Assembly: GCF_002939475.1 (NCBI RefSeq)
Contig: NZ_PKFQ01000001.1
Span: 4,585,001 to 4,649,000 of the forward strand
Reading direction: 5' to 3'
DNA from: Streptomyces cinnamoneus
Lineage (GTDB): Bacteria; Actinomycetota; Actinomycetes; Streptomycetales; Streptomycetaceae
Length of the DNA: 64,000 bases
The position numbers and the translations under genes are program-made. The notes below the pieces were generated by a model. It ran no database searches, was not told the origin of the DNA, and saw nothing but the letters and a program-made list of their open reading frames with translations. How positions within the stretch are numbered: position 1 is the stretch's first letter; each line of letters opens with the position of its first letter. Below are positions 8,442 to 16,828 of this stretch, piece after piece.

Positions 8442-8460
8442 CGTCCTCAAGCGCCGGACG
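8442..8460. terminator. short intergenic hairpin resembling an abundant Streptomyces intergenic motif
   Basis: CGTCC (8442-8446) pairs with GGACG (8456-8460). The sequence CTCAAGCGCCGGACGGGC resembles a motif I remember from many Streptomyces intergenic regions. It lies between convergent genes ending at 8418 and 8483. Confidence 0.35.
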
Positions 8461-8482
8461 GGCCGGACGGTCGGGCCACCCC

Positions 8483-9322
8483 TCAGTTCAGCATCGCCCG
8501 CGCGGCGAGCGCCTGGTGGCGGACCGACTCCGCCGCGTCCGGCTCGACGGGCGCGATCGCGTCCGCGTACTCGTCCAGTTCGCGCGCGCCCCGCGCGAAC
8601 TCGCCGCGCTCCACGAGCAGCTCCGCGCGCTCGTAGCGCAGCCGGGCCGGGTGGCTGGGCAGCAGGAGGGACAGCTCGACGGCCCAGAGCTGGACGTCAC
8701 TGCGCTCGGGGCGGGCCGCGGCCCAGGCGCGGATGTTGTTCAGGACGCGCAGGACGATCTCCAGCGGCTCGGCGGGCGCGAACATCGCCGGGGACAGCGG
8801 CGCCCCGGTCGCCCCCGCGACCAGCAGCCCCGCGTCCTCCTCCGACAGCGGCCGCCCCCCGTCGAAGGGGTCCGCCAGCACGTGCTGCCCGTACGGGTCG
8901 CCGAAGCCCACGACGAAGTGCCCCGGCAGGGCCACCCCGTACGCCGGGGCGCCCGCCCGCCGGGCGACCTCCATCCAGATCACCGACAACAGGATCGGCA
9001 GGCCCCGGCGCCGCCGCAGCACCTCGTCGAGCAGCGAGGACTCCAGGCGCCGGTAGTCGGCCGGCGACCCGCGGAAGTCGCAGCGCCCGCCGAGCAGCTC
9101 CGCCAGCGCCTCCGCCCAGCGCCGGGGCGGGGCCCCTCTGCCCAGCGCCGGCAGCAGCCCGGCGAGCCGGTCCAGCTCGATCTGTGCCGCGTCGAGGGCC
9201 TCCTCGCGCAGCCCTCCCTCCGCCTCGGCGCTGACCAGAAGGCACAGCAGCGCCAGGTCCGGGCGGTCCTCGCGGGCCGCCTCGGCGAACTGTCGCCGCC
9301 GGCCCGTGGTGTCGTCGTACAT
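8483..9322 (-). CDS. SirB1-like transglutaminase-fold protein
   Basis: 279 aa, starting at ATG 9322. Residues 60-200 match the SirB1 N-terminal (Transglut_core2) domain: a Tyr/Arg-rich DYRRLESSLLDEVLRRRRGLPI stretch in two adjoining parts, then VIWMEVARRAG and GVALPGHFVVG with a conserved His, then DPFDGG. The C-terminal third is tetratricopeptide-like (LNNIRAW, LSLLLPSHPARLRYERAELL). The family is widespread but its molecular function is poorly defined; the canonical transglutaminase Cys is not evident. Transcribed with the GNAT gene upstream. Confidence 0.75.
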   Translation of the reverse strand: MYDDTTGRRRQFAEAAREDRPDLALLCLLVSAEAEGGLREEALDAAQIELDRLAGLLPALGRGAPPRRWAEALAELLGGRCDFRGSPADYRRLESSLLDEVLRRRRGLPILLSVIWMEVARRAGAPAYGVALPGHFVVGFGDPYGQHVLADPFDGGRPLSEEDAGLLVAGATGAPLSPAMFAPAEPLEIVLRVLNNIRAWAAARPERSDVQLWAVELSLLLPSHPARLRYERAELLVERGEFARGARELDEYADAIAPVEPDAAESVRHQALAARAMLN

Positions 9323-9382
9323 GGGTGCCTCGTACCCGCTCGGGGCGGTGCCGCCACCGTCACCGCCATGTCCATGGTGCGA

Positions 9383-10390
9383 CTAGCGCGACGGCTCACG
9401 CCGGTAGTGATAGGCGTGATGCGTGGTGAACCCCAGCTCGTCGTAGAGCGCCGCGGCTCCCCCGTTGTCCGTCTCCACCTGCAGGTACGCCGCCGAGGCG
9501 CCCTCGTCCAGGGCCTGCCGGGCCAGGCGTGCCATCACGCGCGTGCCCAGCCCCTGCCGGCGCCGGTTCGGGCTGACGTGCAGCGCGGCGAAGCCGGCCC
9601 ACCGGCCGTCGACCACGCAGCGCGCTATGGCCGCCGGGCCCTCGCCGGGCTCCTCCGCCGGCACCGTCGCGAACCACACCGACGGCCCGCCGGTCAGCAC
9701 GGCCGTCGCGTCGGCGGGGTCGGCGCCCGTGCGCCCGTAGGCCGCCAGCCACGCCTCGTCCGGCTCGCGGCCGAGCAGCACCCGGCCCGTGTCGGCGGCC
9801 GCGTCGGCGATCGGGGCCAGCGCGGCCGTCCGCATCAGCGCGTACCGCTCGGCGGTCCAGCCGCGCCCGGCCAGCTCGGCGTCCAGGCGCTCGTCCTGCG
9901 CCGGGTCACCCGTGGTGACCTGCACGCACGCCGGCAGCCCGCGCTCGGCGTACCAGGCGGTCACCCGGTCGAGGGCCTCGGACGGGGGAAGCCCGGGGTC
10001 ACCGAGGGGGAGGACGGAGTTGGCGCGGGTGGTGAAGCCGCCCGCCGCGCGCAGGGTCCAGGCGCCCAGCCGCGCGGTCTCCCGCGCGGGCCAGCCCCGG
10101 GCCGCGATCTCCTGGAGCTCCCGGAGCGTGGCCGCGGGGCCCCGGCGGCGCGGCGGAGCCGGGGGGACGGCCTTTCCGGCGACCAGCGCGTCTTCCGGAA
10201 TTTCAACTGTTTGACCGGTTCTCCGTGTGATCCGCAGCACACCGTGGTCCCATGAGGTGAGCACTCCGACGGTGTCCGTGAAACGCTCCGGTGAGTCGGC
10301 CGAGTCGTTCAACCGCCGCACGGAGACCCTTTTTCCCACATCTGCCGCGCTGATCCGCACTTCCAGTCTCCCGCCCGTGGTGAATTCCAC
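9383..10390 (-). CDS. GNAT-family N-acetyltransferase
   Basis: 335 aa from GTG 10390, with AAGAGGGG about ten bases upstream. Residues 10-70 form a small beta-rich, SH3-like N-terminal module (GVLTSWDHGVLRITRRTG); the middle is a degenerate GNAT half. The C-terminal GNAT domain (about 240-330) has the acetyl-CoA loop RRRQGLGTRV and the ending AALYDELGFTTHH typical of motif B. A similar two-part protein is annotated in mycobacteria as a histone-acetyltransferase-like protein (Rv0428c). Substrate unknown. Divergent from fdxA. Confidence 0.8.
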   Translation of the reverse strand: MEFTTGGRLEVRISAADVGKRVSVRRLNDSADSPERFTDTVGVLTSWDHGVLRITRRTGQTVEIPEDALVAGKAVPPAPPRRRGPAATLRELQEIAARGWPARETARLGAWTLRAAGGFTTRANSVLPLGDPGLPPSEALDRVTAWYAERGLPACVQVTTGDPAQDERLDAELAGRGWTAERYALMRTAALAPIADAAADTGRVLLGREPDEAWLAAYGRTGADPADATAVLTGGPSVWFATVPAEEPGEGPAAIARCVVDGRWAGFAALHVSPNRRRQGLGTRVMARLARQALDEGASAAYLQVETDNGGAAALYDELGFTTHHAYHYRREPSR

Positions 10391-10504
10391 AGCTGCGCCC
10401 GCCCCTCTTGTTCGTCATGTGCCCGGGGAGGGAGATACTAGGTGTGGGCATCGACGACGCCGCGCTCCCGCGCGAGATGAGCCCTACCGAGGAGGAACGA
10501 CAGC

Positions 10505-10834
10505 GTGACCTACGTCATCGCAGAGCCTTGTGTCGACGTGAAGGACAAGGCGTGCATCGAGGAGTGCCCCGTCGACTGCATCTACGAGGGCCAGCGGTCC
10601 TTGTACATCCACCCGGACGAATGCGTCGACTGCGGCGCCTGCGAGCCCGTTTGCCCGGTTGAAGCCATCTTCTACGAGGACGACACCCCGGAGGAGTGGA
10701 AGGACTACTACAAGGCGAACGTCGAGTTCTTCGACGAGCTCGGCTCGCCCGGTGGTGCCTCCAAGCTCGGCCTGATCGAGCGCGACCACCCCTTCGTCGC
10801 CGGGCTGCCCCCGATGAACGACGGCGAGCACTGA
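10505..10834 (+). CDS. fdxA: seven-iron ferredoxin
   Basis: 109-aa soluble electron carrier with one [3Fe-4S] and one [4Fe-4S] cluster. The eight cysteines are C9, C17, C21, C25 and C40, C43, C46, C50, in the spacing usual for actinobacterial FdxA/FdxC. GTG start with a strong GAGGAGGAAC ribosome site. It is monocistronic with a strong terminator after it, and directly precedes dapC, as in M. tuberculosis (fdxC-dapC). Confidence 0.92.
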   Translation: MTYVIAEPCVDVKDKACIEECPVDCIYEGQRSLYIHPDECVDCGACEPVCPVEAIFYEDDTPEEWKDYYKANVEFFDELGSPGGASKLGLIERDHPFVAGLPPMNDGEH

Positions 10835-10850
10835 TCGTCGGCACAGCGTA

Positions 10851-10893
10851 GCCGCGGCCCCGTACGGCACCTTCAGCCGTACGGGGCCGCGGC
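10851..10893. terminator. strong hairpin terminator after fdxA
   Basis: Perfect 18-bp stem: arms at 10851-10868 and 10876-10893 with a seven-base loop (ACCTTCA), 17 bases after the fdxA stop. Confidence 0.85.
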
Positions 10894-10952
10894 GTTTCCC
10901 CCACCCGCACCACGCCCTGGTGCCCCTAGCGAGAGAGCGAGCAGCGACCACC

Positions 10953-12050
10953 GTGAGCGCAGTCTCTTCCCGGCTCCCCGTCTTCCCGTGGGACCGCCTC
11001 GAGCCCTACAAGGCCACCGCGGCCGCCCACCCGGACGGCATCGTCGACCTGTCGGTGGGCACGCCCGTCGACCCGGTGCCGGCCGTGATCCAGCGGGCGC
11101 TGGCGGACGCCGCCGACAGCCCGGGCTATCCCACGGTCTGGGGTACGGCCGCGCTGCGGGACGCGCTCACCGGCTGGGCCGGCGCCCGCCTGGGCGCCCG
11201 GGACCTGGAGCACGTCAACGTGCTGCCGGTCGTCGGCTCCAAGGAACTGGTGGCCTGGCTGCCCACCCAGCTCGGCCTCGGCGCGGGCGACAAGGTCGCC
11301 TACCCGCGGCTGGCCTACCCCACCTACGAGGTGGGCGCGCGCCTCGCGGGCGCCGAGCCCGTCGTCTACGACGACCCCACGGAGCTGGACCCCGCGGGCC
11401 TGAGGCTGCTGTGGCTGAACTCGCCGTCCAACCCCACCGGCCGGGTGCTGTCGAAGGAGGAGCTGCGCCGGGCGGTGGCCTGGGCGCGCTCGCACGGGAT
11501 CCTGGTCGTCAGCGACGAGTGCTACCTGGAGCTGGGCTGGGAGGCGGAGCCGGTCTCGGTGCTGCACCCGGACGTCTGCGGCGGCTCGTACGAGGGCCTG
11601 GTCGCCGTCCACTCGCTCTCCAAGCGCTCCAACCTGGCCGGCTACCGCTCGGCCTTCCTGGCCGGCGACGCCGCCGTCCTCGGCGAGCTGCTCCAGATCC
11701 GCAAGCACGGCGGCATGATGATCCCCGCCCCCGTCCAGGCCGCCACGGTCGCGGCCCTGGGCGACACCGCGCACGTCGCCGAGCAGCGGGCCCGCTACGC
11801 CCGCCGCCGCGCCGCCCTGCGGACCGCCTTCGAGGGCGCGGGCTTCCGGATCGAACACAGCGAGGCGTCCCTGTACCTGTGGGCGACCCGCGACGAGCCC
11901 TGCTGGGACACCGTCGGCGACCTCTCCAAGCGCGGCATCCTCGTGGCGCCGGGTGACTTCTACGGCGAGGCGGGCGGGCGCTTCGTGCGGATCGCGTTCA
12001 CCGCCACCGACGAGCGCGTGGAGGCGGCGGTCCGTCGTCTGGCCGAGTAG
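10953..12050 (+). CDS. dapC: N-succinyldiaminopimelate aminotransferase
   Basis: PLP-dependent class I/II aminotransferase, 365 aa, for the transamination step of the succinylase branch of DAP/lysine synthesis. The start is GTG 10953 (VSAVSSRLPVFPWD) after GAGAGAGCGAG. The substrate-side motif LNSPSNPTGRVL is at about 150-161, SDECYLELGW follows, and the PLP-binding Lys is near residue 226 in HSLSKRSNLAGYR. Together with dapE 1.9 kb downstream it supplies meso-DAP for the cell wall. The position right after the ferredoxin supports DapC over other aminotransferases. Confidence 0.88.
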   Translation: MSAVSSRLPVFPWDRLEPYKATAAAHPDGIVDLSVGTPVDPVPAVIQRALADAADSPGYPTVWGTAALRDALTGWAGARLGARDLEHVNVLPVVGSKELVAWLPTQLGLGAGDKVAYPRLAYPTYEVGARLAGAEPVVYDDPTELDPAGLRLLWLNSPSNPTGRVLSKEELRRAVAWARSHGILVVSDECYLELGWEAEPVSVLHPDVCGGSYEGLVAVHSLSKRSNLAGYRSAFLAGDAAVLGELLQIRKHGGMMIPAPVQAATVAALGDTAHVAEQRARYARRRAALRTAFEGAGFRIEHSEASLYLWATRDEPCWDTVGDLSKRGILVAPGDFYGEAGGRFVRIAFTATDERVEAAVRRLAE

Positions 12051-12093
12051 GCCTACGCGGGGCGGTGGCCGAGGCGGCCCCGGAAGACGCAGA

Positions 12094-12125
12094 AGGGGCC
12101 CGGGAAGTCTCCTTCCCGGGCCCCT
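12094..12125. terminator. bidirectional hairpin terminator
   Basis: Perfect 14-bp stem, arms 12094-12107 and 12112-12125 with a four-base loop, between the convergent genes ending at 12050 and 12148. Confidence 0.82.
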
Positions 12126-12147
12126 CTGGGGTGAGTCGCGCGGCGGT

Positions 12148-12552
12148 TCAGCCGAGGGGCAGGCCCTTGGGGGTCGGCAGGCCCTGGGTGGGCAGGCCGC
12201 CCTTGGTGACGCCCTTGGCGGTCTCGCCGACGGCCTGGCCGGCCGAGCCGGCCAGCTGGCCGGTGACCTTCTGCGCGGCCGGCACGTGCTCCTTGCCGGC
12301 CTTGCTGACGGCGCTGGTGGTGGTGTGCACGGCCTTGGCCCCGACGCCCGTCGCCACGTCACCGGCCTGGTGGGAGACCGAGTCGACGTTGTTGCCCAGA
12401 TTCGCGCTGTCCACCGCGCTCAGCCCGCCGAGGTCGGGGGCCTTGACCAGGTCCGCGGCGCTCGCCGAGCCGGCCGCGGCACCGACGATGGGAGCGGCCG
12501 CCGCGACGAGCAGGGCGGCCCGGGCGATCCGACGCGTGAGGGGGAGGGACAT
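12148..12552 (-). CDS. small secreted protein of unknown function
   Basis: 134 aa, ATG 12552. A classical signal peptide is clear: basic LTRRIARAALL, a hydrophobic core, and cleavage probably after AGSASA (around residue 32). The mature part is about 100 residues rich in Ala, Gly, Val, Thr and Lys with no Cys and no catalytic motif, and ends in a Gly/Leu/Pro-rich tail (LPTQGLPTPKGLPLG). Similar streptomycete proteins exist, often mislabelled as ATP-binding. Monocistronic. Confidence 0.72.
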   Translation of the reverse strand: MSLPLTRRIARAALLVAAAAPIVGAAAGSASAADLVKAPDLGGLSAVDSANLGNNVDSVSHQAGDVATGVGAKAVHTTTSAVSKAGKEHVPAAQKVTGQLAGSAGQAVGETAKGVTKGGLPTQGLPTPKGLPLG

Positions 12553-12842
12553 GTTGCTCCTTTGACGGAGTGATGGGGTCGGTTGCTGTCCGCCGTGCGG
12601 ACGCAGTGACTACCGCGTGAGCCCCTCGAAGGTTGCGGTGGCCCAAGGTAAAGAGTAAGTAATGCATCGCATTATCTGCCTCGTCAAAACCACGCCAAAC
12701 CGGTCAGCTTGTCGTCCAATACGGAAGGCTCGAAAGCCTTTAGTCACAAGGTCGCCGGGGGTGGTTCGAGAGCGCGTGCGGACGGCGCCGGGCACGGCAA
12801 CTCCCGTATACGGGGCGTACTTCCGGGGAGGGGACGGTCGTA

Positions 12843-13838
12843 CTACTGAGCGGTGGTGATCCGGACCACACCGGAGGTGTTCCCACCGGAAACGCTGCCC
12901 GTTCCGCCGCCCGGTACACCGGTGGATCCGTCACGGTCCCGGTCTTCCGATCCGGCCGCGGATTTCCGCCAGCCGTCCGCGGAATTCTTCGCCGACCACA
13001 CCCGGCCCGCGAAGGAGACGCGCTCGATCCGCAGCTCCGCCGCGTGCGCCACGGCCCACGACGCCAGCTCCCAGCCGCGCGGCGCGTTCCCGTCGTCCGC
13101 CGCCGGCCGGTCGGACTGCGCCGGCACCGGCACCGTCACCGTGCGGCCGCCGGCGGCGCCGCCCAGGCCGTCACCGCCCGTTCCCGAGGTCACCGCGGGC
13201 AGCACCCCGGTGCCGAACTCGCGGGTCAGCTTCGTCCGTACCGCCGAGGGGTCGCCCGGCTTCCCGTCGGCCGGGCTCTTCGTGCAGCTGAACGTGGCCG
13301 CCGCGCGGCCCGTCAGCGCCGCCGACAGCAGCGACGCGTCCGGCTCGTGCTTGGCGTACGCCTGCGGGAAACCGCTGCGCTGCACCCTCTGCGCGGCCAC
13401 CGTCAGGGGCAGCCGCGAATAGCCCGGCACCTCCACCAGGTGCTCGTAGAACTTCCCGGCCGCGTAGACCGGGTCCGTGATCTGCCCCGCCGTGCCCCAG
13501 CCCTGTGTCGGCCGCTGCTGGAACAAACCCAGCGAATCCCGGTCACCGTGGTGGATGTTGCGCAGACCCGACTCCTGCATGGCGGTGGCGAGCGCGATCG
13601 TGACCGCCCGCTCCGGCAGCCCGCGCGAGGAGCCCACGGCCGAGATGGTCGCCGCGTTCACCGCCTGCTCGGGCGAGAGGGAGTAGGACTGCCCGGCGGC
13701 CCGCACCGTGCAGCGCGGCGCCCCCGGCCCGCCCGTGACGAGTTGGGCCACCAGATACCCGGCCAGCGCCAGCAGCACGGCGCAGGCGGCCACGGTACGC
13801 AGCAGTCGGCCACGACGGGTGACGATGATCCGGGACAT
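12843..13838 (-). CDS. membrane-anchored exported protein with lysozyme/SLT-like core
   Basis: About 331 aa from ATG 13838; an in-frame GTG at 13847 is the alternative, and neither has a clear ribosome site. One membrane helix near the N-terminus (about 15-33) anchors an exported part. Residues about 85-130 read like a soluble-lytic-transglycosylase fold: ALATAMQESGLRN with a Glu-Ser pair, then DSLGLFQQRPTQGWGT, similar to the ES and GLMQ motifs of that superfamily. The C-terminal 150 residues are Ser/Gly/Pro-rich. Homologues are often labelled 'heavy metal transporter', which the sequence does not support. Confidence 0.68.
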   Translation of the reverse strand: MSRIIVTRRGRLLRTVAACAVLLALAGYLVAQLVTGGPGAPRCTVRAAGQSYSLSPEQAVNAATISAVGSSRGLPERAVTIALATAMQESGLRNIHHGDRDSLGLFQQRPTQGWGTAGQITDPVYAAGKFYEHLVEVPGYSRLPLTVAAQRVQRSGFPQAYAKHEPDASLLSAALTGRAAATFSCTKSPADGKPGDPSAVRTKLTREFGTGVLPAVTSGTGGDGLGGAAGGRTVTVPVPAQSDRPAADDGNAPRGWELASWAVAHAAELRIERVSFAGRVWSAKNSADGWRKSAAGSEDRDRDGSTGVPGGGTGSVSGGNTSGVVRITTAQ

Positions 13839-13898
13839 GCGGGCCACGTTACTTGAGAGACCGCCCCGCGCTCGTGCTGGACGTCACGACGGCCGCGT

Positions 13899-13904
13899 TA
13901 GGCT
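13899..13904 (+). promoter_or_regulatory. -10 hexamer of a probable leaderless promoter (dapE)
   Basis: TAGGCT, six bases before ATG 13911, with CTGGAC at 13877-13882 as a plausible -35 (16-base spacer). No ribosome binding site. Confidence 0.5.
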
Positions 13905-13910
13905 CGCCGC

Positions 13911-14990
13911 ATGGATGCCCCCGCACTGGACCTGTCCCTCGACGCCGCCGCCCTGACCGCCCAGCTCGTCGACTTCCGTTCCGAGAGCGGCGACGAGAAG
14001 GCCCTCGCCGACGCCATCGAGCGCGAACTGCGCGCCCTGCCGCACCTGACGGTCGACCGCCACGGCAACAACGTGGTCGCCCGCACGAACCTCGGGCGCG
14101 CGGAGCGGGTCGTCCTCGCCGGGCACATCGACACCGTCCCCGTCGCGGACAACGTCCCCTCCCGGCTGGACGAGAACGGCGTCCTGTGGGGCTGCGGCAC
14201 CAGTGACATGAAGTCGGGCGTCGCCGTGCAGCTACGCGTCGCCGCGACCGTGCCCGCCCCCAACCGCGACCTCACCTTCGTCTTCTACGACAACGAGGAG
14301 GTCGCCGCCCACCTCAACGGCCTCGGACACGTCGCCGAGGCCCACCCCGACTGGCTGGCGGGCGACTTCGCCGTCCTGCTGGAGCCCACCGACGCCGAGG
14401 TCGAGGGCGGCTGCCAGGGCACGCTGCGGGTGCTGCTGCGCACCGAGGGCGAGCGGGCCCACTCGGCGCGCAGCTGGATGGGCTCCAACGCCGTCCACGC
14501 CGCCGCGCCGATCCTCGCCCGGCTCGCCGCGTACGAGCCGCGCCGGCCCGTCGTCGACGGACTCCAGTTCCACGAGGGCCTCAACGCCGTGCGGATCGAG
14601 GGCGGCGTCGCCAACAACGTCATCCCCGACGCGTGCACGGTGACGGTGAACTTCCGCTATGCCCCGGACCGTACGGAAGAGGAGGCGTTCGCTCACGTCC
14701 GCGAGGTCTTCGCGGACTGCGGGGTCGTCGACTTCGTCGTCGACGACCACTCGGCCGGCGCCCGCCCCGGCCTCACGCACCCGGCAGCCGCCGCCTTCAT
14801 GGCGGCCGTGGGCGGCGCGGCGCGGCCCAAGTTCGGCTGGACGGACGTCTCCCGCTTCAGCGCCCTCGGCGTGCCCGCCGTCAACTACGGTCCCGGTGAC
14901 CCGCTCTACGCCCACAAGCGTGACGAGCACGTGGCGACCGAGAAGATCACGCACTGCGAGGAGCGGCTGCGCGCCTGGCTCACCGCCTGA
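13911..14990 (+). CDS. dapE: succinyl-diaminopimelate desuccinylase
   Basis: M20-family zinc peptidase fold, 359 aa, releasing LL-DAP from N-succinyl-LL-DAP. Motifs: AGHIDTVPV (metal ligands His and Asp), then WGCGTSDMKSG (bridging Asp), YDNEEV (catalytic and ligand Glu pair) and a C-terminal ligand His in YAHKRDEHV. The internal dimerisation domain (about 175-290) contains HSARSW. Acts downstream of the dapC product in the same lysine/cell-wall route. Leaderless start inferred. Confidence 0.92.
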   Translation: MDAPALDLSLDAAALTAQLVDFRSESGDEKALADAIERELRALPHLTVDRHGNNVVARTNLGRAERVVLAGHIDTVPVADNVPSRLDENGVLWGCGTSDMKSGVAVQLRVAATVPAPNRDLTFVFYDNEEVAAHLNGLGHVAEAHPDWLAGDFAVLLEPTDAEVEGGCQGTLRVLLRTEGERAHSARSWMGSNAVHAAAPILARLAAYEPRRPVVDGLQFHEGLNAVRIEGGVANNVIPDACTVTVNFRYAPDRTEEEAFAHVREVFADCGVVDFVVDDHSAGARPGLTHPAAAAFMAAVGGAARPKFGWTDVSRFSALGVPAVNYGPGDPLYAHKRDEHVATEKITHCEERLRAWLTA

Positions 14991-15047
14991 CGGGCCCCCG
15001 CTGGGCCTACGCTGAACGCCAACGATCTCAGCGGAGGGAGCTTGCGC

Positions 15048-15797
15048 ATGGCCAGTTCGGAGGAGAGGCGGACACCGCGGGAGCAGCGCCGGGGGCCGGT
15101 CGTGCGCCGGCACGGCCAGATGCAGGCCGGCACGACCGACCAGCACCTGCTGGACACCAGAGGGACGGCGGACTGGGTCCACGAGGACCCCTTCCGGGTC
15201 ATGCGCATCCAGTCGGAGTTCGTCGAGGGCTTCGGCGCGCTCGCCGAACTGCCCCCGGCGATCAGCGTGTTCGGCTCGGCCCGCACCCGGCCGGGCACGC
15301 CGGAGTACGAGGCCGGGGTGGCCATCGGGCGGGGGCTCGTCGAGGCGGGCTTCGCGGTCATCACGGGCGGCGGCCCCGGTGCGATGGAGGCCGCGAACCG
15401 GGGCGCGATGGAGGCCGGGGGCGTCTCCGTCGGCCTGGGCATCGAACTGCCGTTTGAGCAGGGGCTCAATCAGTACGTGAATCTCGGCGTGGACTTCCGG
15501 TACTTCTTCGTCCGCAAGACGATGTTCGTGAAGTACGCGAGCGGGTTCGTGGTGCTGCCCGGCGGCCTGGGCACGCTGGACGAGCTGTTCGAGGCCCTCA
15601 CGCTCGTCCAGACGAAGAAGGTCACCCGCTTCCCGATCGTGCTCTTCGGCACCGGCTACTGGCGGGGCCTGGTCGGCTGGCTGCGCGACACGCTGGTGGC
15701 GGAGGGCAAGGCCGGGCTGCACGACCTCCAGCTGTTCCATGTCACGGACGACGTGCAGGAGGCGGTCGGGCTGGTGACGAAGGAAGCCGGCATGTGA
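15048..15797 (+). CDS. LOG-family (TIGR00730) Rossmann-fold protein
   Basis: 249 aa. ATG 15048 chosen over TTG 15042 because GGAGGG at 15033-15038 gives nine-base spacing. The nucleotide-binding GGGPGAMEAANRGA and PGGLGTLDE motifs identify the LOG/lysine-decarboxylase-like family; members release cytokinin-type bases from ribonucleotides. The first 50 residues are a basic extension (EERRTPREQRRGPVVRRHGQ split across the window of the alignment). The dapE-LOG-folP order is conserved with M. tuberculosis (Rv1202, Rv1205, Rv1207). The in vivo nucleotide substrate is not evident. Confidence 0.85.
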   Translation: MASSEERRTPREQRRGPVVRRHGQMQAGTTDQHLLDTRGTADWVHEDPFRVMRIQSEFVEGFGALAELPPAISVFGSARTRPGTPEYEAGVAIGRGLVEAGFAVITGGGPGAMEAANRGAMEAGGVSVGLGIELPFEQGLNQYVNLGVDFRYFFVRKTMFVKYASGFVVLPGGLGTLDELFEALTLVQTKKVTRFPIVLFGTGYWRGLVGWLRDTLVAEGKAGLHDLQLFHVTDDVQEAVGLVTKEAGM

Positions 15798-15806
15798 CGG
15801 AGCCGG

Positions 15807-15829
15807 GGGGCCCGCCCGGCGGGCCCCCA
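15807..15829. terminator. bidirectional hairpin terminator
   Basis: GGGGGCCCG (15807-15815) and CGGGCCCCC (15821-15829) around a five-base loop, between the convergent genes ending at 15797 and 15861. Confidence 0.62.
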
Positions 15830-15860
15830 CCCCCCCGCCGCCGGAGCGGCCGGCCGGGCC

Positions 15861-16721
15861 TCAGGCCAGTCCGCGCCGGGCCACGGCCGGGGGACGGTGG
15901 CCGGCGAGCGAGGCCACCATGTCCAGCACCTGCTTCGTCTCCGCCACCTCGTGCACCCGGTAGACCTGCGCCCCCAGCCAGGCCGACACCGCCGTCGTCG
16001 CCAGGGTCCCGAGCACGCGCTCCTTGACCGGCTTGTCGAGGGTCTCCCCGACGAAGTCCTTGTTGGACAGCGAGACGAGCACCGGCCAGCCCGTCGCCGT
16101 CATCTCGCCCAGCCGCCGCGTGGCCTCCAGCGAGTGCCGGGTGTTCTTCCCGAAGTCGTGCCCCGGGTCGATCATGATGCCGTCGCGCCGGACACCGAGC
16201 TCCAGGGCCCGTTCGGCCAGCCCGACGGTCACCCGCAGGATGTCCGCCATCACGTCCTCGTACGCGATCCGGTGCGGTCGCGTGCGCGGCTCGACGCCGC
16301 CCGCGTGCGTGCACACCAGGCCCGCCCCGTAGCGGGCGGCGACCTCCGCCAGCCGGGGGTCGACGCCGCCCCACGCGTCGTTCAGCAGGTCCGCGCCGGC
16401 CTCGCAGACCGCCTCGCCGACCTCGTGCCGCCACGTGTCCACGCTGATGACGACGTCCGGGTGGCGCCGGCGCACCTCCGCGACGAACCCCACCGTGCGG
16501 CGGGCCTCCTCCTCGGCGGTCACCTCTTCCCCGGGCCCGGCCTTCACCCCGCCGATGTCGATGATCGCGGCACCCTCGGCCACCGCCTGCTCCACCCGGG
16601 CCAGCGCGGGCTCGTCCTGGAACGTCGCGCCCTGGTCGTAGAAGGAGTCGGGGGTCCGGTTCACGATCGCCATGATCACCGGTTCGTGAGCGCCGAACTC
16701 GCGTCGTCCCAGCCGCAGCAT
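15861..16721 (-). CDS. folP: dihydropteroate synthase-like protein (FolP2 type)
   Basis: 286-aa TIM barrel. Seen motifs: MAIVNRTPDSFYDQG (loop 1 region), IIDIGGVKAGPGEEV (where classical DHPS has DIGGxSTRPG), NDAWGG, and DPGHDFGKNTRHSLE. The family makes dihydropteroate from p-aminobenzoate. However, the altered DIGGVKAGPG loop and the synteny with M. tuberculosis folP2 (Rv1207), which is reported to lack DHPS activity, suggest a divergent role. Start ATG 16721 with GGAGAGGGAG upstream. The true folP of the organism would be expected in the folate operon elsewhere. Confidence 0.8.
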   Translation of the reverse strand: MLRLGRREFGAHEPVIMAIVNRTPDSFYDQGATFQDEPALARVEQAVAEGAAIIDIGGVKAGPGEEVTAEEEARRTVGFVAEVRRRHPDVVISVDTWRHEVGEAVCEAGADLLNDAWGGVDPRLAEVAARYGAGLVCTHAGGVEPRTRPHRIAYEDVMADILRVTVGLAERALELGVRRDGIMIDPGHDFGKNTRHSLEATRRLGEMTATGWPVLVSLSNKDFVGETLDKPVKERVLGTLATTAVSAWLGAQVYRVHEVAETKQVLDMVASLAGHRPPAVARRGLA

Positions 16722-16828
16722 CTTCCGTACTCCCTCTCCGTGGTCCGCCAGCGACCTTAACCGTCAGTGCGGCATGGCACGATCGGGGTGGACGGATTGG
16801 CTGACGGAGGATGGACGGGGAGACGGCC

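Noticed and set aside
16811..16828. ATG 16811 as start of the DivIVA-like gene
   Set aside because: The GGAGG is directly adjacent to that codon, while GTG 16829 has GGGGAG at a suitable distance and begins right at the membrane helix.
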